DNA of 64,000 bases from Phytophthora quininea (taxonomy: Eukaryota > Oomycota > Peronosporomycetes > Peronosporales > Peronosporaceae): NCBI GenBank assembly GCA_011947345.1, contig JAAVTG010000685.1:1-64000 (forward strand), read 5' to 3'. Positions 21,072 to 31,526 of the stretch are shown here, piece after piece. Each line of letters begins with the position of its first letter. Position 1 is the stretch's first letter. Under the pieces are notes generated by a model. It was given only the letters and a program-made list of their open reading frames with translations, had not been told where the DNA came from and made no database searches. Position numbers and translations under genes: made by a program.

Positions 21072-22593
21072 TCATAGTGCGTTCTTGGCCTCCTTGCGCC
21101 GCTTAGGTAATGGACCATGTTCCTTTCCCCTTTTGCCAACTCGTTCGGGGGCGACGGGTATTGGAGGAGCACTCATGGATGTATCCACAGCTAGATTTCC
21201 GGTAGTCGGCCACGGCATAAACTGGAAGCTGTAAGCCTTGCAAAAATGTCCAATTGACATTCTAGTTTCGTCGTACAGTTCCTCAATTGTCTTGTCTTCT
21301 CGAGCAGCTGCGTGGATAGCGTGCACGCACGGGAATTCCTCGTCCTGCCAGTTGCCGCACGTACACGTCAAGTCAACAAGATTGACAGATCTCCATGGGT
21401 GAATGTATTTTGATGCTTTCACAGGGCCAAGATTCTGAACCGAGTAAACACCTAGCATGCACGGAGTTGAGTGAAACATTCTTGCAACTTGGCTCCGAAT
21501 CGTCCGTTGTTCGTGAAGAAAGGGAACAAGAGCAGCTTTTCCAAAAACAAATTGTGTAGTCGGCGGCTTCTTTTCTTCTGTCTGATAGCAGTTCACTTAG
21601 TTTGAGAAAATACATGTGGGAAGCATCCAAAGGCTTAGCACTTCGAAGTTCTTCTCCCATCCAGGAGTTAGCTTCTTCCACAAGATTGAAGCTAATCTCA
21701 TCGTAGGTCGGAAGACTGTACGCCTCCAAAAACTTGTACTTTACCCAGTTTTTCGGATTGAGAGTTAAATTGTTGTTGCTGACTTTTTTGAGTAAGTAAG
21801 CAGCAGCGCCTGGATTGCTAATTTTCAGCTCATTGGGAAACAATTTATAGTCGTTATTATCACAATCGCTGCGGGCGAGTTTGCAGATTGTACTTCTATC
21901 GTCAACTGTTAATTTGATTTTAGCGCGATTAATGTTGTCCATTACGTGACGCAGGCAGAAACGATGACCAGAAAGTGGAAAAACCTTTTCAACTGCTTCT
22001 AGTAAACCCTTCTGGCGGTCAGACAAAATCGTAATTTTGTCCACACCCAGCGATTCTTTAACCACAGTCAAAAACCAATGCCAATGATCATAGTTTTCTT
22101 TCGGTACCAGAGCAAAACCGAACGGGATGATGTGGCGGTCACAGTCTTTTGTAGTGGCGACCAACCCCCCTCGCTGGTTCATTTCAGCTTTTCGATCCGC
22201 CCCGTCAAATCCCACGAGGTGTTTTGCTATTTTGGCGATGTGAACTCCAACATTTGGCACAAAACAAGCTCTGAGAAAAGCTCCGTCAGCCTTCCAATCG
22301 CATCGCCAATTTGAGCCTGGGTTTTTATCTGCCATGACGGTCAAATAGGCGCACAATTTCTGATAGCTTTCTAGCAAATTGCCGTGTAATTTGTCATCAA
22401 TTATACACTTCATCCTGGTTACAGTTGTGAGACTTGTGTCTTGTCCTTTGCCTTTGAGAAAGTTCTTCACGGATTTTCCCGACATCGACGACACGGAATA
22501 ATCATGTGATGACAGCATTTCTTGTTCAACCAGAGCTATCATGTCTGATACTCTCTGTGTGGTGTTGCGCATAGCATTAGTCGGAGCTGTCAA
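21072..22593 (-). pseudogene. MULE-2 transposase with SWIM zinc finger
   Basis: Transposase of MULE-2. The core shows HLVGFDGADRKAEMNQRGGL, then GFALVPKENYDHWHWFLTVV, KITILSDRQKGLLEAVEKVF and HRFCLRHVMDNINRAK, the MULE DDE arrangement with its CxRH block. The C-terminal frame contains the SWIM finger CTCGNWQDEEFPCVHAIHAA and a basic tail GKRGKEHGPLPKRRKEAKNA. The shift between frames is at an A5 run (plus strand 21543-21547), where four would keep frame. The start is uncertain: the longest frame begins at a non-ATG codon, and the first ATG is 22572. Confidence 0.85.
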
Positions 22594-23231
22594 CGTTCCT
22601 TCTACAGGGGGACTCCGTCTACCCCACGTACTTGAGATGATTGTGTGAAAAACTAGCTTGCGTTATCTTCCATTGTCCGTCTTTCCCAGACACGTTTATG
22701 AAGAAGGGGCCCTGCAAGTTGTCGACGCTGGTTTCACGATCAAAAACCTGCGTTCCATTGAGTTTTTGCAGACATACTTCTCATTTCTGCTGTTATTTGC
22801 CTGTGCACTTTGTGATTGAACGTACAACTAAAAACCACTCATATAAACAAAGTTTTGCACGCAGATTGAGCTGCTCGCTGCGAAGAAAATTCTACGTCGG
22901 CAGTATTCTGGTGTTTTTGGTACACTCGCCCGTAAGTTAGAGAAGTGGAATCTACCGTATCAATCAGGACATCTTGCTTGAGCAGTCCACTATTTTGAGC
23001 CAAATAGATATCAGCAGACTCCAACACGAACCGAGCATCCCCAAACTTCAGACGACCGGGCTTGTCCCTGCTACCGTATGCGGCGATAGTTGCGAGCGGT
23101 AGGCAGGTGCTAGTACACTGGCAGGCGAACTATCTAATTATAACAATGAAAGTATGCGTTGCATTCGATAAGTTCGACTTCTAGTGGGACGCAAACGAAC
23201 CTAGCCATTTTCACTGGGCATGGTCCCAGAA

Positions 23232-23274
23232 AAGTTGAAACCAGTGAATATTCACTGGGTTAACATAATTCCTC
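23232..23274 (-). repeat. MULE-2 right TIR
   Basis: Ends gggttaacataattcctc; one mismatch against the left TIR. Contains the same 18-bp palindrome at 23241-23258. Confidence 0.9.
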
Positions 23275-23283
23275 TCTGAAGTC

Positions 23284-23745
23284 CCGGCGATGAGGTGTTC
23301 CACAAAATCATCCGAGTCGCTGACAGTGTCCTCGATGATATGAAGGCTTTCTAGTTGCTCAATAAAATTGTTCTCGTGGTCAGCAGGGCAATAGGTTTTA
23401 GTTTCTCCACTTCACTCACTCCATCAGCCCTTCCTCACCCGTCGCCGACAGCGTTGTTGCCGTCCCAGCCTTCCTGTCCGACATCAAGCTCGCGGTGGTC
23501 GAGGAAGCCGCCATGGCTTCAGTGTGAGCTCGATCCTTCTCCAATTCACAGACGCGCTTCCTCTTTGTATCACGTTTTAAAGGGATAATATGGCTATAAA
23601 ACTCGTCCAACGTTAACTGCACATCTCCGTTGGCTTTGAAAAAGGCTATTACGTCGAGTTTCTTCTTGAACGTCTCGCAGTCGCGCGAGTATTCTGCTGG
23701 ACGACGGCCAGCACCGCCTGGCGTCCGCTTCCGTCCTCGCGCCAT
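23284..23745 (-). pseudogene. pogo/CENP-B-like transposase, internally deleted
   Basis: ATG 23745 opens MARGRKRTPGGAGRRPAEYS, then TFKKKLDVIAFFKANGDVQ and LTLDEFYSHIIPLKRDTKRK, resembling the N-terminal HTH of pogo-like DDE transposases. That frame stops at 23416. Another frame gives a typical acidic C-terminus, ENNFIEQLESLHIIEDTVSD then SDDFVEHLIAG, which runs into the MULE-2 target site. The last codons and the stop (20099-20101) lie on the other side of MULE-2. The catalytic middle is absent, so this was a non-autonomous derivative before MULE-2 arrived. Confidence 0.55.
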
Positions 23746-24103
23746 GGCGACTTGCGCAGTGGTTTTGTTCTCTGACAGCACTGGCCTCTGAGCAAAAATA
23801 GTTCTGTCCGCTTGAACAAATGGCTTAAAGTGGGGTTTTATCATGTGGCTACATTGATATGATTGGCTCATTCGTCTGTCCGGATGTACAAAATGTCCGG
23901 AGGCACAAATGTTCTTCAGTACGATACCAACTTTTATGGCCAGTACAATAATTTCATCAACTTTGCAGCTATTCACGACCTGATTGGTTCATAAGAAAGA
24001 GCGCAATTCCGTATTTTTAACAACACAAAATTTGGTCCCAACGCAACTGGCATCACAAAAGGATCAGACAATGCATCAACTTTTTCTCTAGTGAAGTGAC
24101 TCG

Positions 24104-24732
24104 GTGGATCATGCTTGCATCAAATATACCAGAATGAAGGGTGGATTGGCTGTACTGCCATATTTCCGAGACCACGCCAGTTCGTCCAGGACTGGAACGA
24201 GGGAAAATGGAGCACTAACCGCGGTAACCACTGGCTCAAAAATGGTTAGGAGCAATGACAACAGACGAGAAACAGAGGGAACTTCTGACAGCAGCAGCAC
24301 AACGGGTAGCATCCTATATAGCGCCAACATTTCTATCTGTCGCTCAACAGTGTATATACCGCAGCACTCTTTAGCCATGGATTTACTGCGGCAAATTTGG
24401 GCAACGGTTACGCCAGCGTTGTTATGGAGACTGAGGAACTCGGCGGTATTTAAGGGTGTGCCTTTGAACGAGACAGAAACAACAAATATTATATTTGCAG
24501 GTGGATCACATCAAGAGCAAGCAATTGTAAGTGCGCGAAAAAAATAAGATAAAAAGTCATGGGAAAATGTTTGGACGTGTGCTACCGAATAATGATGACA
24601 ACGAGACCAGGCAACCCATTACCGGAACTCCAAATGTGGAATCTGCACTACCATCTGACTCCGGACCACAAGAGTCTGACAGGCGTTGGGAGTGGATGGA
24701 TCATATATCACCATCAAGAGCCCGAGGACTGG
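24104..24732 (+). pseudogene. C-terminal remnant of a second non-LTR element
   Basis: HSLAMDLLRQIWATVTPALL continuing WRLRNSAVFKGVPLNETETT resembles the segment after the RT domain in LINE ORF2 proteins (compare WRIYTAIVFYATWRLRNDIH in LINE copy 1). A downstream frame, TGVGSGWIIYHHQEPEDWK, resembles an RNase-H-like start. Distinct from the copy 1-3 family. LINE copy 2 is inserted in its 3' part, and apparent continuation lies at 26104-26560. Confidence 0.4.
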
Positions 24733-24749
24733 AAACCAATCGAAGGAGG

Positions 24750-26086
24750 GGGAAATTGAATTGATTAACTGTTTAGCGGATTTCTCGTCTGAAGGTGATA
24801 CGCTATCTATCCGTGAGAGTTACGTTCGTGTCGTCCACAAGTGGTGAATAGGTTCCGGGATATTATTTTCTGGCGGATCAACGCCAAGTTTTTGCAGCAC
24901 CCGGGCCACAGTAGCGCGGTTGCAATGAAGCTCATGTGCGTGTTGGTAGAGGAATTGGTAGTGCCTCTTGAACGAGTTCAGCAGATTGCGAATATTTGGC
25001 ACTTCAGCTGTTGTTTCCTGGAAATGAATGTCGTTCCTGAGCCGCCATGTTGCATGAAACACAATCGCTGTGTAGATCCTCCATAGAAGTATCAGTTCTT
25101 TGTGTTCACTTCTCCAGTTCCTACGAAGGTCTTGCAATCTTGGGAAGAGTAGCAACCTCCAGCTTAGATCGACGCAAAAGAACGTCGACCACCGGCTCCA
25201 TAGTTCGCTCCACATTGGTTCTAATAACGGGCACGTGAAAAACAGTGTTCTACCGTTTCGATATCCTGGCATTCCGGACGAACGCAGTTTTGGATGGTAG
25301 GATTTAGTTCTCTGAGGAAGTATAGTCGTGAACCGACTGTGAGGTCTTCGAGACACATTCGTACGATCACATCATGAATTACCGGCAGTAGATATCCACG
25401 TAGAGAAATCACCCTGGACAAGGTTTCATGAATCCTTTGTCGAGGACACCCCAGGTCTTCCATCGGATGATGCATCAAATGCATCAACTCCGGAACTTGC
25501 TGGAGAATCACCTTCCAATCTTGCGATCGCAAATTTGGGAAGAATCGCGTAGATGGTTCTGTTGGGAGACAGCTGCTTAGCTTGATTCCAAATATCGGTG
25601 GTGAATTCGTACTTCTTACTTCCTGCATTCCTCCTTCGTCTGGATGCGGTAGTAAGCGATGAAATAATCGGCTCATTTGATGGTAGAGCACGAAAATGTC
25701 ATGCGGAAGCACTTTCGTCCCAAGTATTGGATGAATCTCGGAGCAGACGTCCGTGAAACATGCCGTTGAAGACGGCCAATCGCGATTGGCACCCAGAAAG
25801 TCGGCAAAACATAACTTTTTATGTTTTGCCAGTTCCCGACAGAGCGCTCGAAAGGCATTTGACCCTGACCCCAGGGGCTTCGCCGGACTTGCTGGGCTTC
25901 GTGTATCCAGTACCTGAAATTCAGGCAACTTGCTCCACCAAATTGGGGTGAATAACGCCTTCTGCAGAGTTTTCATTCTGTTGTAGTGAATCGACTCCGG
26001 GGCTGGCCATTTAATTCTGTACCACTCCCGTAGCAAGTGTCTCCACCACAAAGGTAGCATGCTCGACCTCCAGCCCGCTGGTTTCT
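24750..26086 (-). mobile_element. LINE copy 2, 5'-truncated
   Basis: Minus-strand copy of the 3' 1.3 kb of LINE copy 1: from AGGRACYLCGG-type sequence (matching about 10570) to the shared end ...aattcaatttcc. Flanked by the perfect 17-bp direct repeat aaaccaatcgaaggagg (24733-24749 and 26087-26103). No poly-A. Encodes only the C-terminal region of ORF2 including the zinc knuckle, with a frameshift near 25230-25350. The perfect duplication suggests it is younger than copy 1. Confidence 0.9.
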
Positions 26087-26103
26087 AAACCAATCGAAGG
26101 AGG

Positions 26104-26578
26104 CAGCGTCTTCTTCTAAACTACAAGTTTCGGGATACTAAGCATGATAGCATTACTCCAGCGAAGCCTCACGAGATTATTAGAGTTGACACAACTAGAT
26201 CAAGTAGTTCGACGGACAAAACGCTACAAAAACGACTACGAACTGATGCTCAAGCGAGAATCAACGATATCGAGCTGTTTTCACTTCAGCATGATATTTG
26301 CAGCTTTTTCGTCGTCCAATGGGGAACTCCAACCGGACGAGACTCCAAAGGAGTAAATTTCTAGCAAAACTGGACGACTTGTGAATTCCATGGAGATAAT
26401 GGATCTCTCGACACAAGAAGGATTATCAGGAATTCTATATGACAACCACACCCACCATGCTGGAATCTTCATCACAGACAGACGAATAATGGAATATTAT
26501 TCTGTCGATAATACGTCAATTGGGCTTCGAACCGCCAATAGACACGAATGCAATTGCTCTAGAGCAACACACCATTTA
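26104..26578 (+). other. Continuation of the LINE copy 2 target sequence
   Basis: Resumes directly after the 17-bp repeat. Short frames such as KFRDTKHDSITPAKPHEIIR and CSFFVVQWGTPTGRDSKGVN occur, with stops. Probably the rest of the second non-LTR remnant; no domain can be named. Confidence 0.3.
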
Positions 26579-26836
26579 CCATGTGATCCCACCGTCTTTT
26601 GTGCCTTCCAAGATAATCTCCGGGCGGACGACGACCGAAACGCGCTCACCATTTTCGAACTGCACCACGTCGTTGTACGAATCAAACAGTAAGTGCTTGT
26701 GATGTAGAATCTCGCTGCAGTGTGGTACGCAGCAATGGCGGAGGACGGGAGCACTTGCTGAAATGATTGATCCAGTACGGACAGAGTCACGGAGCTGCCC
26801 ATGATGACCCAAATACTTGTCAGCATTGTCGTTAGA
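26579..26836 (-). pseudogene. Stray fragment of a lipase maturation factor gene
   Basis: The minus strand reads SIWVIMGSSVTLSVLDQSFQ, QVLPSSAIAAYHTAARF and, one frame over, VVQFENGERVSVVVRPEIIL then EGTKDGG. The same blocks occur in the lipase maturation factor at 41240-41520 (SIWVLMGSSVTLSVLDQSFQ). About 258 bp is covered and the match stops abruptly at both ends. It differs at many positions and is frameshifted, so it is an old or paralogous capture rather than a recent copy. Confidence 0.75.
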
Positions 26837-27173
26837 AGGAGGTTCCTACAAAATCAGCAACAATGAATCGCATTCTGACGTGAAAAAGCTCCTTAAGCCC
26901 AGCAGGACTCAACAAAGTAAAAGAGTCGAATCGGAACTCCAGGGAAGATGTAGGACAATCAACACATCGCCAACGTCTTAAAGAAAGCTGGAGAAGTGAG
27001 GAAGACCGTATAGAATACGTCCATCGGTGCTGCACAAGATGCTTCACAACGACAACTACTGAGTTAAAGTGTTCGACGCGTGAAAGAAGGAGAAAATATC
27101 GGAACGAACACTTACACTTCATTGAATGCGGCGGGACGATGAAGATTGAGTTCGCTGTACGCACACACTTGCA
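26837..27173 (+). other. Unassigned sequence, target of the double LINE insertion
   Basis: The plus strand can be read as RRKYRNEHLHFIECGGTMKI followed by EFAVRTHLHNLF, with a Cys-rich stretch (CCTRC) upstream. This frame runs straight into the repeat at 27174-27190 and would continue after 30326. Identity unknown. Confidence 0.3.
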
Positions 27174-27190
27174 CAACTTATTCGTAGGAG
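27174..27190 (+). repeat. Target-site repeat S1
   Basis: caacttattcgtaggag, also at 29189-29205 and 30326-30342. The three copies bracket LINE copy 4 and LINE copy 3. Confidence 0.85.
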
Positions 27191-29188
27191 AAAGAAGAAA
27201 GTGCTTGGCTGTCCGCAACGACAGATCCATACTACGTTACAACAGATACTTGCCCTCCGCCAGTTTCTTGTTCCTGTTGTCCACGATGTGATGCTGAGAA
27301 TGTTCTTTGGAGACCTCATTGTCGGATCAAGGCTGTTCTTCCTCAAGTCGTTAAATCCTACGATTCAACAGTGTGTGAGACGATCATGTGCTGCGATAGA
27401 AACAGTAGAGCACTGTTTCTTCTCGTGCCCAGCTCTGACGCAAATGTGGACCCCATTGTGGTCCCCATGGCATAAGGCTTTCGCGACGGAGTTGGATTGG
27501 CGATTGCTAATTTTTCCTAAACCACGAGACCTGAATAGGGAGTGGAGGCAGAACCAAAGGTAGTCCTGCTACTGTGGCGAGTCCACACTGCGATCGCGTT
27601 CCATGCTACGTGGAGGTTGAGAACTATTTCGTGAAACTACAGCTGAAGTACCAAGCGTCCAAAATGGGATGTCCTCTTTTCGACGACACTGTCTGTTCAT
27701 CAATCACCATTCAGCGGAGCTTGGGATTGACGACAAAATTGTAACCTCTGTTCTAGAGAAGTTAGGCTTTGACCCACCTGCGCCGCGAAACACACTACCA
27801 GCAAGTCACGTTTGGATTCCACGAAACTAAGCAGCAGAACGACTAAGTAGTATACGATCGTAGCTAGAAAAACGGTTTATCCGACTGGTTAATCAACTTA
27901 AATTTCATGGGGTGTGGTTGCACGCTTCTATCAGGCCGCAACAATTTGTCCCAGTCTTGGGATTTTAGATTTGGGAAGAAACGAGATGTTTTTCCGACTG
28001 TCAGTCCAAATGTCGGCGGCATTGCACCTCGCGTTGCCACGCTTATTCCACCTGTCTCTGGGTGTGGCAATACCCGTTCAAACACCTGGGTTAGCTGTCG
28101 ATAAAGCTGGGTGATATCCGTCAGTGCAACCCTGGACCCCAGAATTGGACGTAGCTCGGTAGATACCCCTTGAAAAACACCATGAGGGTTGGCCATCGAT
28201 GGGAAGTATCTAGAAAGTCTGCTATACACCATTTGCCTTTTGAAACAAACTCTTTACAGAGGCACCGGAACTTGACAGGTCCTGTACCCAGTGGTGCGCG
28301 ATGAGCATCTTGTCTGCGCCACACTTGGAAATTTGTCGATGCATTCCACCATATTGGGCTGAATAATGAGTTTTGGAGTGTCTTCATTCTAGTGTATCGT
28401 AATGAGTACTTGCTTGGCCATTTTACGCGTCTCCAATCTTGCAGTAGTTTACGCCACCATAACGGGAGCATTGTTGCTTTCCATCCAGGAGGTTCAGGTG
28501 GATTTTGTAGCAAAACTCTCCCGACCACGGACGTACAAATTCCCCATATCGGTGTCGTAGTAATTCTGCTATGGGTCTATACCACACTGTTTCGTCGTTT
28601 TCATTATGACAAGCGAGGACTTTGACAAATTTTTGAAGGAAGAGAAAACGTTGTCTCCGGATGCAGGACATAATCTCTGGTACCCCAATTCCATCGTCTT
28701 GCCGTGCTTGTATGGCAAATGAAGTGGGAACGATGTTAATACCTCCACGACTAGCTCCAACCCGGTTGTAGAGTATGAACGTTTTTACGGCGCTTTGCCA
28801 CCGTTTGATATACCTAGTGGGAATAACAGTCGTCGTCGTAAAGTACCATATCGTCGACAGTACGATAACTTGGACAATTAGTCGCCTTCCCACGAGTGTT
28901 CGAGCTCGCCCTTTCCAAAGTTGAAGTCTTGTCATCAGCTTGTGATCTAATTGTTTGGCTAACTCGGTCGAAGTGTCGAGATTACCAAATGGTAGAACAA
29001 GGTACTTGACGGTGTCCCCTTTCCTCAGCGATCGTAGTGGTTCAAAAATGGGAGGCTTTCGGTGATTATTGAGACTCATTTTTACGCTCTTGGAGTGGTT
29101 GAGTTTAGCTCCTGATCCCGCGCAGTAGCAGTCAACGAGCTGCAGTTCATTTTTGAGAGAAGAAGCATCATTGGCGAATAGCACTGTG
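27191..29188 (-). mobile_element. LINE copy 4, related subfamily with inverted 3' half
   Basis: The minus strand from 29184 encodes the end of an RT domain (VLFANDASSLKNELQLVDCY; the D of FADD is changed) down to about 27897 (SVQPHPMKF). The rest of the same ORF2 is on the plus strand at 27191-27840 (LGCPQRQIHTTLQQILALRQ ... CVRRSCAAIETVEHCFFSCP). In copies 1-3 these parts are contiguous (HPMEDLGCP), so the 3' half has been inverted with a break exactly between HPM and LGCP. The outer ends carry repeats S1 and S2. Sequence differs clearly from copies 1-3. Confidence 0.75.
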
Positions 29189-29208
29189 CAACTTATTCGT
29201 AGGAGGAA
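29189..29208 (+). repeat. Target-site repeat S2
   Basis: caacttattcgtaggaggaa, 20 of 20 identical to 30326-30345 and 17 identical to S1. It serves as the flanking duplication of both LINE copy 4 and copy 3. Confidence 0.85.
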
Positions 29209-30325
29209 GGAAATTGAATTGATTAACTGTTTAGCGGATTTCTCGTCTGAAGGTGATACGCTATCTATCCGTGAGAGTTACGTTCGTGTCGTCCACATGT
29301 GGTGCATGGGTTCCGGGATATTATTTTCTGGCGGATCAACGCCAAGTTTTTGCAGCACGCAGACCACAGTAGCGCGGTTGCAGTGAAGCTCATGTGCGTG
29401 TTGGTAGAGGAATTGGTAGTGCCTCTTGAACGAGTTCAGCAGTTTGAGAATATTTGGCCCTTCAGCCGTTGTTTCTTGGCAATGAATGTCGTTCCTGAGC
29501 CGCCATGTTGCGTAAAACACAATCGCTGTGTAGATCCTCCATAGAAGTATCAGTTCTTTGTGTTCACTTCTCCAGTTCCTACGAAGGTCTTGCAATCTTG
29601 GGAAGAGTAGCAACCTCCAGCTTAGATCGACGCAAAAGAACGTCGACCACCGGCTCCATAGTTCGCTCCACATTGGTTCTAATAACGGGCACGTGAAAAG
29701 ACAGTGTTCAACCGTTTCGATATCCTGGCATTCCGGACGAACGCAGTTTTGGATGGTAGGATTTAGTTCTCTGAGGAAGTACAGTCGTGAACCGACTGTG
29801 AGGTCTCCGAAGCACATTCGTACTATCACATCATGAATTACCGGCAGTAGATATCCACGTAGAGAAATCACCCTGGACAAGGTTTCATGAATCCTTTGTC
29901 GAGGACACCCCAGGTCTTCCATCGGATGATGCATCAAATGCATCAACTCCGGAACTTGCTGGAGAATCACCTTCCAATCTTGCGATCGCAAATTTGGGAA
30001 GAATCGCGTAGTTGGTTCTGTTGGGAGACAGCTGCTTAGCTTGATTCCAAATATCGGTGGTGAATTCGTACTTCTTACTTCCTGCATTCCTCCTTCGTCT
30101 GGATGCGGTAGTAAGCGATGAAATAATCGGCTCATTTGATGGTAGAGCACGAAAATGTCATGCGGAAGCACTTTCGTCCCAAGTATTGGATGAATCTCGG
30201 AGCAGACGTCCGTGAAACATGCCGTTGAAGACGGCCAATCGCGATTGGCACCCAGAAAGTCGGCAAAACATAACTTTTTATGTTTTGCCAGTTCCCGACA
30301 GAGCGCTCGAAAGGCGTTTGACCCT
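29209..30325 (-). mobile_element. LINE copy 3, 5'-truncated
   Basis: Minus-strand copy of the 3' 1.1 kb of LINE copy 1, flanked by a perfect 20-bp direct repeat (29189-29208 and 30326-30345). A continuous frame, 29278-30171, encodes 297 residues of the ORF2 C-terminus (MLPHDIFVLYHQMSRLFHRL ... CVRPECQDIETVEHCLFTCP) and ends WTTRT. It is close to copies 1 and 2 in sequence. The intact frame gives the reference for the ORF2 C-terminus used above. Confidence 0.9.
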
Positions 30326-30345
30326 CAACTTATTCGTAGGAGGAA

Positions 30346-30860
30346 AGCGTGTTCTGGGAGACATGCTACTGTAGCAAGAATCGTGAGAGTGTTGATGAAT
30401 CTAGCCATACTTAAGAGAAGGTATCTCACCACTTCTAGCGCGTAAGCAAAACTTGCTTTTCACTCAGTTTTGGGGCGCAGTTGCTGCTGTATTGACATTA
30501 CCTCCTGCCCGGGTGTGGCGAGGAGGGTTTTTACTAGCTCTAGACTTGGTGAGTCGGAGGTAAATTGCAGAATGAACTTGTTTGGCTGCAGTTCCGCGGA
30601 TTTGGTCCTCTTCGCCTTCTAGCCAACCATCCGAATGACTGGAGCTGGAGACGACTTCGACGAAGGCAGAGCAGAATGCGATGAGTCCGAACCCTCACCA
30701 AACCTCGTAAAAAGTATATATTTTCGCGTTTGATCCTCACCAGATTATCAATGTAACAAAGTGTTTGCTTACGCGCTAGAATTGATTGTGCTTCAAATCC
30801 AATGCTGTACCATGCCCCTGCCTAACAGCAGCTCCGTCGAGTCGCAAGCGCTCACGTTGT
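30346..30860. other. Intergenic, no gene seen
   Basis: Begins as the continuation of the LINE target sequence. The last ~50 bp matches the upstream region of effector D. No coding region is supported. Confidence 0.4.
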
Positions 30861-30861
30861 G

Positions 30862-30868
30862 TCATTCC
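30862..30868 (+). promoter_or_regulatory. Oomycete Inr-like core promoter of effector C
   Basis: tcattcc, 37 bp before the ATG, fits the oomycete initiator (consensus about YTCATTYY). The same motif and its neighbours (cattcctgaactc, caagacttaaccga) occur upstream of effector D (63926-63932, minus strand). Confidence 0.5.
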
Positions 30869-30904
30869 TGAACTCGCCCCCAAGACTTAACCGAGTTTCC
30901 AGTC

Positions 30905-31300
30905 ATGCGTTTCTCCTACAAGTTCGTGATTGTCCTCGCAACGATCTTCTGGTGGGCTGGCACCACCAATGCCGCAGAACCCAATAAGATGCATCTGCGG
31001 AGCAATTCGGACAAGACCAACAACTGAAATGGGGAAGAGAGGATTTCGTTTTCCGGATTGAAGACCACGGAATTATCGAGATGGAAAGCAAAGATGAAGA
31101 ACATACAAAGTCCGAAACAAAGTCAAGAAGGCCTTGCAGAGCGATGCCTATATCACCAAGGTTGCTAAGGATGCTGCCAAGGCGGATATGGCGAACATTG
31201 ACAAGACATATCAACTCCACCTTGCCCTCAAGCTTATGAAGAATACGACGTTGTATGGCTGGAATTTGTCTCCCGTAGTGCAGCGAAACATTTGTAAGCG
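30905..31300 (+). pseudogene. RXLR-like effector C, nonsense and frameshift
   Basis: ATG 30905 opens a signal peptide MRFSYKFVIVLATIFWWAGT ending TTNAAEP. An RXLR-like MHLRSNSD follows, then TGA at 31025-31027 and, in the same frame, NGEERISF (dEER-type). After that the frame shifts; a later frame keeps LQSDAYITKVAKDAAKAD, matching effector D (LQSDYYIATVVKVASKEE). KMHLR could be a one-base derivative of KRHLR. Downstream DNA to about 31400 also matches D. Non-functional as it stands, although its promoter-side sequence is preserved. Confidence 0.75.
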
Positions 31301-31526
31301 AGTTTGAGTTCTCTTCGGTTCAGAGTTCAGGAAATATAAGAGAATTGGAAACTTTTACACCCCTGGATAGACGACAAGATTGCCCAACGGATGCCTCATG
31401 AAGAAGAAAAACACCCTTGCAAATAAATCATTGAGTGGCGAATTCCTGCCACGAAGAAGGTTCACTTTCATTTTCATCACCAACAGCTAGCAACAACATC
31501 CCTGAATCGAATTCCCAGCACACAAG

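Larger units (their letters stand above)
20118..23274 (-). mobile_element. MULE-2, Mutator-like element with palindromic ends
   Basis: 3,157 bp with 43-bp terminal inverted repeats (20118-20160 and 23232-23274; 42/43 match). It is flanked by a 9-bp repeat, tctgacgtc (20109-20117) and tctgaagtc (23275-23283). Each TIR contains the perfect 18-bp palindrome CCAGTGAATATTCACTGG (20134-20151, 23241-23258). A MULE transposase with SWIM finger lies on the minus strand, and a chromodomain ORF at the left end. It is inserted only about four codons before the stop of a pogo-like transposase gene. Confidence 0.9.
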
